Positions 28,564 to 36,499 of a DNA stretch of 64,000 bases are shown here, one piece after another. How positions within the stretch are numbered: the stretch's first letter is position 1; every line of letters begins with the position of its first letter. The notes under the pieces were generated by a model, which was given only the letters and a program-made list of their open reading frames with translations, did no database searches and had not been told where the DNA came from. Where the stretch lies: positions 3,771,501-3,835,500 of the forward strand of contig FSRD01000001.1 in the NCBI GenBank assembly GCA_900129675.1. The letters run 5' to 3'. The stretch is from Bradyrhizobium erythrophlei. Lineage in GTDB: Bacteria > Pseudomonadota > Alphaproteobacteria > Rhizobiales > Xanthobacteraceae. Both the position numbers and the translations under genes were made by a program.

Positions 28564-28790
28564 AATGGCGCCCGACGGAGGATGGCAAGACCGCGAACTC
28601 AATCGGGAAAAGGGTTTTCCAGGAAGCGTGCGTCAGTTGTCATGGCTGGAGTGGCGAAAGCCCCGTATCATCGTGGGCAACGCTGATCGGACCTGCTGCA
28701 GTAAACGATCCTGGCGCAACCAACATCGCCCAGATCGTGATTGGCGGTACGAAGCGTCTCACGCCAAGGACGATACGAATCATCGAGTGT
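28560..28790 (+). pseudogene. Cytochrome c fragment
   Basis: The frame contains GKRVFQEACVSCHGWSGESP with a heme-binding C-x-x-C-H, then AVNDPGATNIAQIVIGGTKR, typical of a small soluble class I cytochrome c domain. The distal Met region and the signal peptide are missing; after about 28790 the sequence is unrelated. Its ATG overlaps the preceding stop but no signal peptide is present. Confidence 0.65.
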
Positions 28791-28862
28791 GGGCGATCAA
28801 CCGGAAGCAACGTTTTCAGCCACCAAGCTCAACTATGAAGGTGCGAGCGCTCGAAGCGCCCG

Positions 28863-29196
28863 TACGGCACTGTCGTCACGCGCCGACTGCGTGCCATGGG
28901 TATCCGAGACAAGCCAATTGCACCGGCCTCGCCTTGGCAGAACTGCTTTGCCGAACGGCTGATCGGATCGATCCGGCGCGAGTGTTTGGACCACATCATT
29001 GTCCTGGACGAGGAACATCTGCGTCGGATTCTGAAAAACTATGCGGACTATTACAACGGCGTGAGAACGCATCGGTCATTGAACAAAGATGCGCCTATCT
29101 CTCGCCAGGTTCAGCGATCCGGCGTCATAAATTCGCGCGCCATACTGGGCGGACTTCATCGTCAATACGTTCGGATTTAGATTTTCGGTACACACA
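28863..29196 (+). mobile_element. 3' remnant of the rve-type IS found at 37.5 kb
   Basis: 334 bp that match 38278-38611 with one visible difference (AACTGC against AACGGC, changing the NGFAE motif to NCFAE). It includes the end of the transposase gene (ERLIGSIRRECLDHIIVLDE) and the terminal repeat TTTTCGGTACACACA. The 5' two-thirds of the element are absent. The right end abuts a truncated ArsR-type gene. Confidence 0.9.
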
Positions 29197-29199
29197 GCA

Positions 29200-29346
29200 G
29201 GGAAGAGCCATGCTGAACACCGAGCCGCTCGGCGATCACGCCAGTGGGCAGCCCCTCAGGTCGCACGTGAGGAGCAACCGAAACAGGTTTAAGCGGCTGA
29301 CCTGGGCGAGCGCGCCCAGTGCAGCTATTGCGCGTTTCTGATCCAT
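29200..29346 (-). pseudogene. ArsR-family regulator, N-terminal fragment
   Basis: Minus strand from 29346: MDQKRAIAALGALAQVSRLN, LFRLLLTCDL, typical helix 1-2 of an ArsR/SmtB repressor. After a one-base shift near 29258, GLPTGVIAERLGVQH continues the helix-turn-helix until the IS remnant at 29196 cuts it. The dimerisation helix and metal sites cannot be judged. Confidence 0.6.
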
Positions 29347-29363
29347 GGCCAAGCCCGAAATTG

Positions 29364-29555
29364 TTAGCCGGGCGTGGCGTACCGACACTCCGCGGCTGCC
29401 GGTGGGGTCTCGTCTAGGACCGTCGATCCCGGTGTTCCGCTCGGTCCGGGATTCGGCGCAATATGGGAAGTGTTCCACGGTCCCCATGTGACGATAGCAA
29501 CCGCCAGCACGAACGCTACAGCGATAACGGCGAACCTTCGAAAGCTGCCTCCCAA
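29364..29555 (-). CDS. Small single-helix membrane protein, paralogue A
   Basis: 63 residues: one N-terminal hydrophobic helix (FAVIAVAFVLAVAIVTWGPW) followed by a short Pro/Gly/Thr-rich tail (NPGPSGTPGSTVLDETPPAA). It is clearly paralogous to the product at 35882-36085 (shared TWGPWNT, GPSGTPGST). It lies 51 bp downstream of a small secreted protein gene on the same strand, and the same order occurs at the second locus. The function is unknown. Confidence 0.6.
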   Translation of the reverse strand: MGGSFRRFAVIAVAFVLAVAIVTWGPWNTSHIAPNPGPSGTPGSTVLDETPPAAAECRYATPG

Positions 29556-29606
29556 TCCTGACTATCCGGCATGCGGCTCTCCACGTTAGTTTTAGTAATC
29601 CTGACT

Positions 29607-29969
29607 TCAAGCTGTCTTGGCGAACAACGTCAGGACACCGCCAGCGATGTTGATAGCAACGACTTGCGATGAACCGAGGCCCTCGGCTTTAAGCGCGGAT
29701 GCTGCCTCCGGTGTCGCGTCAATAGACGTCCGAAGTGACTGCATATCTTCCTCGCTTGTGCGCGCGACGACGTCATCGACCTTCGAGCGCATCTCCGGTT
29801 TCAGGTCCTTGAGGTTGACAATCTGTACGCTCTTTATGAGCTTGTTGGATTGAGCAGGCGGTGTCTGTGCCTCGGATTGCGGCGGTGTTCCTTGTGCCTG
29901 TGCCTGCACGAAAGCTGGCGTCCCGAGGGAGAGCGCCGCAATAATGACGGATGCCGTAAAGATGCGCAT
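29607..29969 (-). CDS. Small secreted/periplasmic protein, paralogue A
   Basis: 120 residues. Signal peptide (MRIFTASVIIAALSLGTPAF, VQAQA), a Gln/Pro linker, then a compact domain: QIVNLKDLKPEMRSKVDDVV, ARTSEEDMQSLRTSIDATPE, AASALKAEGLGSSQVVAINI, ending LTLFAKTA. The ATG at 29969 is chosen because AAGGAGTGACC precedes it. A close relative lies at 36092-36449 with the same neighbour. No known family; location in the periplasm is inferred from the signal peptide. Confidence 0.7.
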   Translation of the reverse strand: MRIFTASVIIAALSLGTPAFVQAQAQGTPPQSEAQTPPAQSNKLIKSVQIVNLKDLKPEMRSKVDDVVARTSEEDMQSLRTSIDATPEAASALKAEGLGSSQVVAINIAGGVLTLFAKTA

Positions 29970-30107
29970 GGTCACTCCTTTTCCAGTTTGAAAAACCGAA
30001 AAATCCTATCCACGAAATTTGGTAAACGTCTGATTTTCATGTGGCGTTTCATTGAAGCCAATGCGGCCGCGATGGGCACGCTCAACGATTGCGTGGCACC
30101 TCCATCA

Positions 30108-30190
30108 TCGGTGGTGATATAGGTGCCGGCATCCTTCAGCGTGACGAGCTGGCGGCCGCTCGGCAATGGGATCGGATCGTCGAACGGTCG
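30108..30190 (-). pseudogene. Scrap of a rhizobial hypothetical protein
   Basis: Minus-strand frame FDDPIPLPSGRQLVTLKDAG then TYIT, the start-region motif of a common rhizobial small protein; the following part has been replaced. Too short to function. Confidence 0.45.
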
Positions 30191-30269
30191 TTTTCAGCCC
30201 GCGGCGACCAGCCGTCACGCTGCGGCCTGATTTGTAGTGATGCTGTAGAGGGGCACCCGGACTTGGCGC

Positions 30270-30602
30270 ATGATAAGACGAGTTATGATTGCGGCACTGG
30301 CCTTTGCCGCTCCGGTCTGCCTAGTCTCAGCGCAGGATACCAAGGTTTCGGTCGATCTGATCGGAATAGGGCGTATGAGTTGCGCCCACTGGCGGTCTAC
30401 GCAAGCGCATCGATTAGAGGGTACCATCTGGGTCTACGGTTTCTGGACGGGACTCAATTATGTTGCTGCAGCAAGTGATCAAACACAGGCGAAAATTGAC
30501 GTGGCGGCGATAGTGGCTCAAGTCGAAAAGACATGCGCTCAGCAAACGTCGCAGACATTAGCCAGCGCCGCGTGGACCACTTATCTTGAGTCCAAGAGAT
30601 AG
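30270..30602 (+). CDS. Small secreted protein with a Cys pair
   Basis: 110 residues with a signal peptide (MIRRVMIAALAFAAPVCLVS, AQD). The mature part has IGRMSCAHW near its start, EGTIWVYGFWTGLNYVAAAS in the middle and VEKTCAQQTSQTLASAAW at the end, so two cysteines may form a disulfide. The layout (Cys-Ala-x-Trp, a Gly-Phe-Trp-x-Gly helix, a second Cys) resembles small periplasmic proteins of the HdeA/Rap1a-like kind, but I cannot assign it firmly. Intact, single gene. Confidence 0.65.
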   Translation: MIRRVMIAALAFAAPVCLVSAQDTKVSVDLIGIGRMSCAHWRSTQAHRLEGTIWVYGFWTGLNYVAAASDQTQAKIDVAAIVAQVEKTCAQQTSQTLASAAWTTYLESKR

Positions 30603-30760
30603 CTATGCGGATGCGGATGACTGCGGGCGTGTCCTATTGAAGCGCGGGTCCCCGTTACGGCAAATTGCTACGGCTTGTGGATTGAGGTGGAAATGGCCGC
30701 TAAGCTAAATTGAAAGAGGCGCTAACTGAGGAGACTTCACGCCTCTTCAGACGGAGGCGA

Positions 30761-31035
30761 CGATGATGCGCGCCGACGCAGGCCTCCATACCGACTAAGC
30801 ACGGTGGCAGGTTGGCGAGCCGTGCTTCTACCTGGCCGCGTGACCACTTCTGCCGCAGCACGATTGCGCCGCGCTGATCGTGGCCCACGATGTGGAACGA
30901 GTTCTTGCCGATATCGATGCCTATCACGGCGATCGCTGAGCTGAGTTTCTGAGACATGGCGTGCTCCTTGTCTTGGGCGCCCCTTGCCAGCTTGTCGTGC
31001 TGGCAGGGCCGGAGCACGGCCGGACCATTCCATTA
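30761..31035 (-). mobile_element. IS1111-type IS110 remnant (copy 3, right end only)
   Basis: Carries the right terminal region (GGCCGGACCATTCCATTA) and the start of a transposase (MSQKLSSAIAVIGIDIGKNS through CLVGMEACVGAHH). Everything beyond is missing. It is diverged from copies 1 and 2. Right flank is GCGGACATT, like copy 2. Confidence 0.85.
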
Positions 31036-31080
31036 GCGGACATTTGCCCGGATCAAAATCTGAGCCGACGGTGCGATTGC

Positions 31081-31986
31081 CTAGTTGCTTCGATCGAGGC
31101 GTGTGAAGCCGGTGTCAGTTCTGGCTGGTGCGACCGGTACGTACGGCGTGACCGGACCGGGGTCGAGAATCTGGGGCGGCGGCGCGTTCCTTGTATCGAC
31201 CGGCGCAACCTCGCCGTCGGTATTAACCAGGAATTTATCCAACATGCTCATGATCGAGTTCTTGGCCTCGTCCGGGCCAGTATCGCGCATGTCATTGTGC
31301 TGGAAGGTGGTTTGCACAACCGTAATCCCGGCGTTCTCGCGCTGCTCTTCGTTCGGAATGACGTCTGGATCAGTTTTGAACTGCGGATCTTTGGAGCGGA
31401 ACGAGAGAATCTTGAACTTGCCCTCGGTCAGAAACGGCACGCGCAGATTATCCAGCGTCACGACCTTCTTGATCTCGTCCGGATACTGTCTGGCGAAATA
31501 CATCGAGATGTCGCCGCCCATCGAATGTCCGACCATAGTGAGCTTGTCGTAGTCGGCGCTGGGCTGGATCTTCTTCATCTCGCCGACGGCGAAATGGATG
31601 TTGGCAACGCCGCGCAGGATTTGCGGCAGACGGCCGACATAGAGCTCGCCGACCTTGGTCACCATCGGCGGATCGGTGGGCAGGTCATGTTGAGGGCTGA
31701 GCACGAGATAGCCGCGCGCAGCGAAGGCGTTGGCGAGGAACGAATACTCGGTGTTCTTGACCGCGTTGCCGTGGTTGAGGACCGCGACCGGCAACTTGAT
31801 CATGCCGGCATTGGCCTGCATTTCCTTGTCGCGGCGGATGGCGATATCGATCGCGACCGGACGGTTGTCGCGCGACGGATCGTAGAACGTAATCGTCTCG
31901 TGGCGAATCGCCCACTTGCTGATGGTGAAGTACGCGCCCGTGACAAGCACGGAGAGTGAAAGCAGAACGGTAATTCCACGTTTCAT
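31081..31986 (-). CDS. Exported alpha/beta hydrolase
   Basis: 301 residues with an N-terminal signal or anchor (MKRGITVLLSLSVLVTGAYF). The fold is shown by LPVAVLNHGNAVKNTEYSFL (oxyanion strand), FAARGYLVLSPQHDLPTDPP and the nucleophile elbow LTMVGHSMGGDISMYFAR (G-H-S-M-G). A catalytic Asp (VTLDN) and His (FQHNDM) are plausible. It resembles platelet-activating-factor acetylhydrolase-like or dienelactone-type exported hydrolases; the substrate is unknown. ATG 32001 would add five residues. Ends in a Pro-rich tail (PVTPYVPVAPARTD). Confidence 0.75.
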   Translation of the reverse strand: MKRGITVLLSLSVLVTGAYFTISKWAIRHETITFYDPSRDNRPVAIDIAIRRDKEMQANAGMIKLPVAVLNHGNAVKNTEYSFLANAFAARGYLVLSPQHDLPTDPPMVTKVGELYVGRLPQILRGVANIHFAVGEMKKIQPSADYDKLTMVGHSMGGDISMYFARQYPDEIKKVVTLDNLRVPFLTEGKFKILSFRSKDPQFKTDPDVIPNEEQRENAGITVVQTTFQHNDMRDTGPDEAKNSIMSMLDKFLVNTDGEVAPVDTRNAPPPQILDPGPVTPYVPVAPARTDTGFTRLDRSN

Positions 31987-32001
31987 AGGGGGCTCGGCCA
32001 T

Positions 32002-32310
32002 CGACTTCAGGATGATCGCAGAGTGCCGACAACAATTCTGTCGGTTTCCTAACCCATCAAACGCCAGTTAAAATTGCAGCGATCAGGTTACCTCAAGTCC
32101 AGCTTGTGAGCAACTTCCGGCAAAATATATGCAGAATGCACGTCAGAGAATGCTACTGCGTTGCAGCATTGAACGCTGCGGCGCTGATCCAGTGCCGGCA
32201 ATCCCGTACGCTTTCGGGCACCAGCGAAAAAATGTGGGTCAGGATGTTAGATCACAAGGACTGCGGAGCCTGCTCCTTATAGTTCCGGCCATCGAACAGG
32301 AGCCAAAGCC
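32002..32310. other. Intergenic stretch between divergent genes
   Basis: Holds the promoters of the hydrolase (minus) and the small protein (plus). No further gene or RNA is seen. Confidence 0.4.
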
Positions 32311-32523
32311 ATGATTTCCCACCCAAGGACCCACAAGGGAGCGGTGCTGATCGCGGCGTACGTGATGTTTGCCTGCGTGGCGGCATTACTGTCGGTCAAC
32401 CTGACATCACCCACTAGGGCCGCGCTCGGCGCTGACTGGCAGTGCAGCCCGTTTGCGCTCGTATTCACGAGTTGCACCCCGGTGCGTGCACACGAGACCG
32501 TTTCCACTGGCGTGCGCAAGTGA
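32311..32523 (+). CDS. Small membrane or secreted protein
   Basis: 70 residues: one hydrophobic helix (GAVLIAAYVMFACVAALLSV) and a short tail with two Cys (WQCSPFALVFTSCTPV). CAGGAGCCAAAGCC before the ATG is a good ribosome site. No family is recognised; export with a disulfide is possible. Confidence 0.5.
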   Translation: MISHPRTHKGAVLIAAYVMFACVAALLSVNLTSPTRAALGADWQCSPFALVFTSCTPVRAHETVSTGVRK

Positions 32524-32826
32524 TCGTGGCAAAGCGGTCATCGCAGTTGCACTTGCCTAAGTCGGTAAACGACACCAAAGCGGACATTATCGGCCAGCGG
32601 GTTGAGAGGTCATCGTTGGCTGATTTTCATTCAGCAGCGCGCTGCTTATTGCGAGTGCGCACTATTGGATCGATTGGGTCATAGAGGCAAGCTAAACCGC
32701 TGCAATGGCCGCGAGCGCAGAGACTGAGTGCCGTCAGCGGAATGGCGATGGCAGGCGGCGATCTCGGCGATGACGGCATTCTTCGTCTTTCATAGACATT
32801 CTCGCTGATCGCAGTGCCAAGAAATA
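32524..32826. other. Intergenic stretch, nothing recognised
   Basis: No supported gene; a minus-strand frame that overlaps opgC is a shadow. Confidence 0.4.
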
Positions 32827-34032
32827 TTATGATTGCTGGTTGGGTTTGGTGCCGATCAAGCCCAGCAGCGTTGCGGTCGCGATCATCGCCCCGATGCCAC
32901 CGAGACTCAGCGCTATCTGCATCGCAAGCCCGTCCGAGATGTTGAGCAGCGCCATGTGGCTGGCGAACGCCAGCAGAACGCCGACGCAATAGATTGGCAG
33001 CGAGTTCTGGCCACAGCGGATCGCGCCGCGCATCACCGGCGTCTTTAGCCATCGCCAATCGCGAGGCACGAACCATGCCGCCAAAACCGCTATGGCCAAA
33101 AAATGCAGCAGTCGCAATGGATCGAAATTCGATTTGTCCAATGGATATAACAGCTGCGATAGCATCTGCGGGACCAGTGATTCCAGCGGCTTGATGCGCG
33201 AACTCAATACGATGACCAAGCTGAGGAGCAGATACAGGACGGCAAGTGCAAGCGCCGTACGTGACGTCACCCACGGTCGGACGCTCCTGTCCTCGATCAT
33301 CCACCACGCGCCAAGCACAACGAGCAGCTGCCAGGCCAGCGGATTGAAGGCCCAGTGGCCGTTCGGCCACGCCGGGAGGGTCCAGCCGAAGACATGCACC
33401 AGCGCATAAAGCGCCAACGAGGCGCCAAGCGTCACGTTCGGCACGCGCAGCAGCAGCCACAGCAACGGCGCGAACGAGAGGTGAAGCAGCACGAAGATCG
33501 GCAACACGTCGGTATTGACCGGACGGTATTGCAAGATCGCCGCGTGCGCGAGCGTCGCGCCCGGATGGTCCAACAGAATGCGCGTATTGCTGTCGTCGGC
33601 AAGACGGCCGCCTCCTGCGAGGTGAACCAAGATGGCGCAGGCGAGCGTGAGCAGCAGAAATGCGACATAAATGTCCCAGCTTCGCCGCAGCGTCCGGCGG
33701 ATCACCCCGGTCCAGCCCTCGAAGCGCAATGTCTTGCCGTAGGCCAGCGCGCAGGTTACGCCCGAGACAAACATGAATACTTCCGCGGCATCGCTGAAGC
33801 CGTAGTTCCGCAGCGTCAGCCAACATCCGCTGTTGTTGGGGACATGGTCAAGAAAGATGAACCACAGCGCGATGCCTCGGCAGGCATCTATTCGAAGATC
33901 GCGGGCCCGGCCTTTCAGCTCCGGTAGCTCGCCGACGAATAGCTTTGGGGTGGCGATTCGATCGTGCATCTGGGTTACCCCAAGCTGACAAGATGGGCCT
34001 GCCGCTGGAGGTTCCGGTGTGAGCTGGTTCAC
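32827..34032 (-). CDS. opgC: OpgC-family membrane protein (osmoregulated periplasmic glucan succinylation)
   Basis: 401 residues, about ten transmembrane helices. The N-terminal motif RDLRIDACRGIALWFIFLDH, VPNNSGCWLTLRNYGFSDAA then EVFMFVSGVTCALAYGK is typical of OpgC proteins. The family transfers succinyl groups to periplasmic glucans; relatives are acyltransferase-like. ATG at 33969 (MHDRIATPK) is an alternative start nearer to the usual N-terminus; the upstream one adds a Pro-rich lead. It appears complete. No glucan synthase genes (opgG/opgH) are in the window. Confidence 0.82.
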   Translation of the reverse strand: MNQLTPEPPAAGPSCQLGVTQMHDRIATPKLFVGELPELKGRARDLRIDACRGIALWFIFLDHVPNNSGCWLTLRNYGFSDAAEVFMFVSGVTCALAYGKTLRFEGWTGVIRRTLRRSWDIYVAFLLLTLACAILVHLAGGGRLADDSNTRILLDHPGATLAHAAILQYRPVNTDVLPIFVLLHLSFAPLLWLLLRVPNVTLGASLALYALVHVFGWTLPAWPNGHWAFNPLAWQLLVVLGAWWMIEDRSVRPWVTSRTALALAVLYLLLSLVIVLSSRIKPLESLVPQMLSQLLYPLDKSNFDPLRLLHFLAIAVLAAWFVPRDWRWLKTPVMRGAIRCGQNSLPIYCVGVLLAFASHMALLNISDGLAMQIALSLGGIGAMIATATLLGLIGTKPNQQS

Positions 34033-34438
34033 CTTCAGAGACTTATTTTTGCGCTGTCATTTGAGACCAATCTGCGCGCCCGCGTTGAGCATTGCCGGCT
34101 TCGCACGTGATCAGTTGAGCCACGCGATTAGGGGCCGCCCGTCTTCGGCGCTTGACGAGGTCTCTCCTAAGTCGGCTGTTAGAAAAGAGGCGAACCAGGT
34201 TCGCGTGTCAGGCAGTTCCGAGTCTGCCGCGAACCAGAAGTGTCTGAACGCGCTGAGGAGACTCTGAGTTCTGGGGCATTGCAGACAAGATCCGCTCACG
34301 GAGACTTTTTCTTTCCACGATCCGAAGCAGGCCTCGTGATCCCTTCAATGTGGCATGGAGGCTGCCGCTTCAGGCGCGGGACAAGACGGTGCCAGAATGG
34401 TAGGTTGCGCCGACCCGGCCGATAGCGGAAGGACGACC
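34033..34438. other. Intergenic stretch, nothing recognised
   Basis: No convincing coding or RNA feature between opgC and the broken hydrolase. Confidence 0.35.
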
Positions 34439-34645
34439 ATGACCACCTTCGTTCTCGTGCACGGCGCCTGGTGACCGAAGCGCGTGTACATGCTTGCCGC
34501 CGGCTGGGAGCCGTCGCCGTTCCAGCAATTCGGCGGGCGCTTCAAGGGCGATCGAGGCTGGCAGTTCGTCAGCTTCACCTGCGGGCACGACGTGATGATG
34601 GATCAACCTCAGGAACTTGCCGCCGCGCTCATCGCTGCCGCTTAG
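34439..34645 (+). pseudogene. Alpha/beta hydrolase with its catalytic middle deleted
   Basis: Starts MTTFVLVHGAW, the N-terminal strand and oxyanion loop of short-chain hydrolases, then a TGA at 34472. In the same frame the C-terminal part follows at once: PKRVYMLAAGWEPSPFQQFG and WQFVSFTCGHDVMMDQPQEL, including the catalytic His. The region with the nucleophile Ser and Asp is gone, so an internal deletion has left both ends. Confidence 0.65.
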
Positions 34646-34818
34646 GGAGGCGCGCGCACGGTGCTTGGTGGCCACCCGAATCGGGGCGAGACCGGATTGC
34701 TTTTTCCACGCACAATGCTCGCGAGGGGCCCGAAGCACCGTAACTAGGGGCTGGGGCTCTGGCCCCGCGCCATAACATCCGCGCATGAATGTCGCGACAT
34801 CCAGCAAGGAGCCGACCA

Positions 34819-35027
34819 TGACCCAGCGCATCCCCGAGAACTTTTCCGCGGCCGAGTGGAGGCTCGTCACCATCATGGACAACACGATGCCGCCGCGAGA
34901 CCCCACCGATGACGATGACGATGACGATGATGATGACGATGATGATGACGAGGACGAAGACAACGACACCGAACCGGACGACGAGCGCCAGCCGCCGGTC
35001 GTCAGAGAACCCGACGAAGACGAATAG
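34819..35027 (+). CDS. Small acidic protein with poly-aspartate run
   Basis: 68 residues: MTQRIPENFSAAEWRLVTIM then DNTMPPRDP, then a run of about 15 Asp and further Asp/Glu to the end (PVVREPDEDE). The run is encoded by a GATGAC-like microsatellite (34913-34960). CAAGGAGCCGACC precedes the ATG at 34819, which I prefer over an earlier ATG at 34785. Extremely acidic; cation binding is conceivable but not shown. Confidence 0.6.
34913..34962 (+). repeat. GAT/GAC trinucleotide microsatellite
   Basis: About 16 consecutive GAT/GAC codons, in frame with the acidic protein. Confidence 0.9.
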
Positions 35028-35061
35028 GCGCGAAGGCTTTGCAACAGCTCGCCAGCCCTGA

Positions 35062-35253
35062 TCTCGGTCCGGCTCAAATGAGAACACCAATGGTCTGCTC
35101 AGACAATACTTTCCGAAGGGCACCGACTTGTCGGTGCACTCGCAAGCCTATCTGAACAAAATGGCTCGTCAGCTCAACGAACGGCCACGTGAGACGTTGC
35201 AATTTGAAACCCCAGCAGAGAGATTCAACGTCTGTGTTGCGTCGACCGGTTGA
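35062..35253 (+). pseudogene. IS30-family transposase C-terminal remnant
   Basis: The frame GSNENTNGLLRQYFPKGTDL, SVHSQAYLNKMARQLNERPR, ETLQFETPAERFNVCV, stop at 35253, is the conserved end of IS30 transposases (ENTNGLLRQYFPKGTDLS is diagnostic). Nothing of the rest of the element is present. An intron 5' end follows within 15 bp. Confidence 0.85.
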
Positions 35254-35261
35254 GCCCGCAG

Positions 35262-35370
35262 GGGTAGACCGGAGTGCGCCGGGAGACCGGCAAGGAGTAG
35301 ATGGTGCAAGTCCATCACCATGAAGGAGTAGCGGACCGCATCGACCCCGAGTCATGCGCCAGTATGGTGA
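35262..35370 (+). mobile_element. Group II intron 5'-end fragment
   Basis: Nearly identical for about 95 bp to the intron start at 63.76 kb: GTAGACCGGAGTGCGCCGGG, AGACCGGCAAGGAGTAG, ATGGTGCAAGTCCATCAC, CCGAGTCATGCGCCAGTA. The GTGCG start and the GGTGCAAGTCC motif are characteristic of group II introns. After 35370 the two sequences diverge; no RT follows here, so only a fragment remains. Confidence 0.75.
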
Positions 35371-35565
35371 GGGGTGGAATTTATCGAGCTCCGGCCGCAA
35401 CCATGTGAGCAGGATTGCGGATGTGAGGCGGTCGAATGTGTGAGAAGGTCGAAGGAGGGTATGGCGCAACGGTCGGTGAGACGGGATCGGGAAAACCAGT
35501 CCAGGTTATATGTGCCCTGAGCGTCCGCGAAAAATTCACCCGGGAGCGCACGGCCGCCAAAAGAG

Positions 35566-35697
35566 TTCGGCCTTGAGGGCATGGTCTCCAAGCGCCGCGA
35601 TCGACCTTACCGCGCCGGCAGGTCGCGTGATTGGATCAAGATGAAAAACCGAAGTCATCCGGCGATCAGCCGGGTCAAGGAGTCGTTCTCGTCATGA
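35566..35697 (+). pseudogene. ATP-dependent DNA ligase (LigD type) fragment
   Basis: Frame FGLEGMVSKRRDRPYRAGRS then RDWIKMKNRSHPAISRVKES to a stop at 35697. This is the conserved motif IV/V region of the ligase domain of bacterial LigD (EG(I/M)V-x-K ... W-x-K-x-K). The upstream adenylation site and downstream OB fold are missing. Confidence 0.75.
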
Positions 35698-35828
35698 CTA
35701 CCATTGCAAAACTCCTAGCGCAAAAGCAGCGGCTGCTCGAACGGCTCCATGAAGATCCCGGCCCGCACGAGCGCAAAGAGATCGAGCGCCTTCTAGCTGA
35801 CGCTGCGTTGAACCAGTTGGATGAATAG
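35694..35828 (+). CDS. Small coiled-coil hypothetical protein
   Basis: 44 residues (MTTIAKLLAQKQRLLERLHE, DPGPHERKEIERLLADAALN, QLDE), a helical pair. The ATG overlaps the stop of the ligase fragment (ATGA), suggesting former translational coupling. It resembles short proteins annotated in Bradyrhizobium genomes. Function unknown. Confidence 0.5.
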   Translation: MTTIAKLLAQKQRLLERLHEDPGPHERKEIERLLADAALNQLDE

Positions 35829-35881
35829 GCGGAGAGGGATGCTATCGGCGTTCAGATTATCACCGAAGCCTTCAAGGGCGT

Positions 35882-36085
35882 TCAGCGCGCCGCTCCGGTG
35901 GTTCCCTCTGACGGACTGGCGGCTGGCGGTGGGGCCCGGTCTAGCTCCGTCGATCCCGGTGTTCCGCTCGGTCCGCGATTACTCGCAACATGCTCAGTGT
36001 TCCACGGTCCCCATGTGAGGATAGCAACCGCCAGCATGACTACAGCAATAACGGCGAACGTTCGAAAGTGCATGCGGCTCTCCAA
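35882..36085 (-). CDS. Small single-helix membrane protein, paralogue B
   Basis: 67 residues; helix FRTFAVIAVVMLAVAILTWG followed by PWNTEHVASNRGPSGTPGST. It is the counterpart of the product at 29364-29555 and keeps the same position relative to its secreted neighbour. A start at 36071 (MHFRTF) is possible. Unknown function. Confidence 0.6.
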   Translation of the reverse strand: MESRMHFRTFAVIAVVMLAVAILTWGPWNTEHVASNRGPSGTPGSTELDRAPPPAASPSEGTTGAAR

Positions 36086-36091
36086 GTTAGT

Positions 36092-36449
36092 TTAAGCTGT
36101 CTTGGCGAACAACGTCAGGACACCGTCGACAATGTTGATAGCAACGACTTGTGCCGAACTCAGGCCCTTGGCCTTAAGCGCGGATGCCGCTGCCGGTGTC
36201 GCGTCAATGGATTTCCGAAGTGACTGTATATCTTCTTCGCTTGTCTGCCCGACGATTTCATCGACCTTAGCGCGCACCGCCGGTTGCAACTGCTTAATGT
36301 CGACGACCTGTATGGTCCGTATGACCGTACTGGACTGGGCAGGCGGTGTCTGTGCCTCGGGTTGCGAGGGTGCTCCTTGTGCCTGCACGAAAGCCGGCGT
36401 CCCGAAGGGAGAGGGCTGCAATAATGACGGATGCCGTAAAGATGCGCAT
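36092..36449 (-). pseudogene. Small secreted protein, paralogue B, frameshifted in the signal peptide
   Basis: The start MRIFTASVIIAALSL (from 36449) equals paralogue A, but an extra T near 36410 (CTCCCTTCGGG against CTCCCTCGGG) throws the frame, so the signal peptide no longer joins the mature part. The mature domain is conserved: TIQVVDIKQLQPAVRAKVDE, TSEEDIQSLRKSIDATPAAA, GLSSAQVVAINIVDGVLTLF. It may be translated from an internal TTG without a signal, or be dead. Confidence 0.65.
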
Positions 36450-36499
36450 GCGCAATCCTTTCAGTTTGAATAGCTAAGAAACTCTTATCCACGAAATCT

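Noticed and set aside
34370..35123. Minus-strand serine-rich frame opposite the poly-Asp gene
   Set aside because: The poly-Ser or poly-Ile/Val stretches are just the complement of the GAT/GAC microsatellite; no other support.
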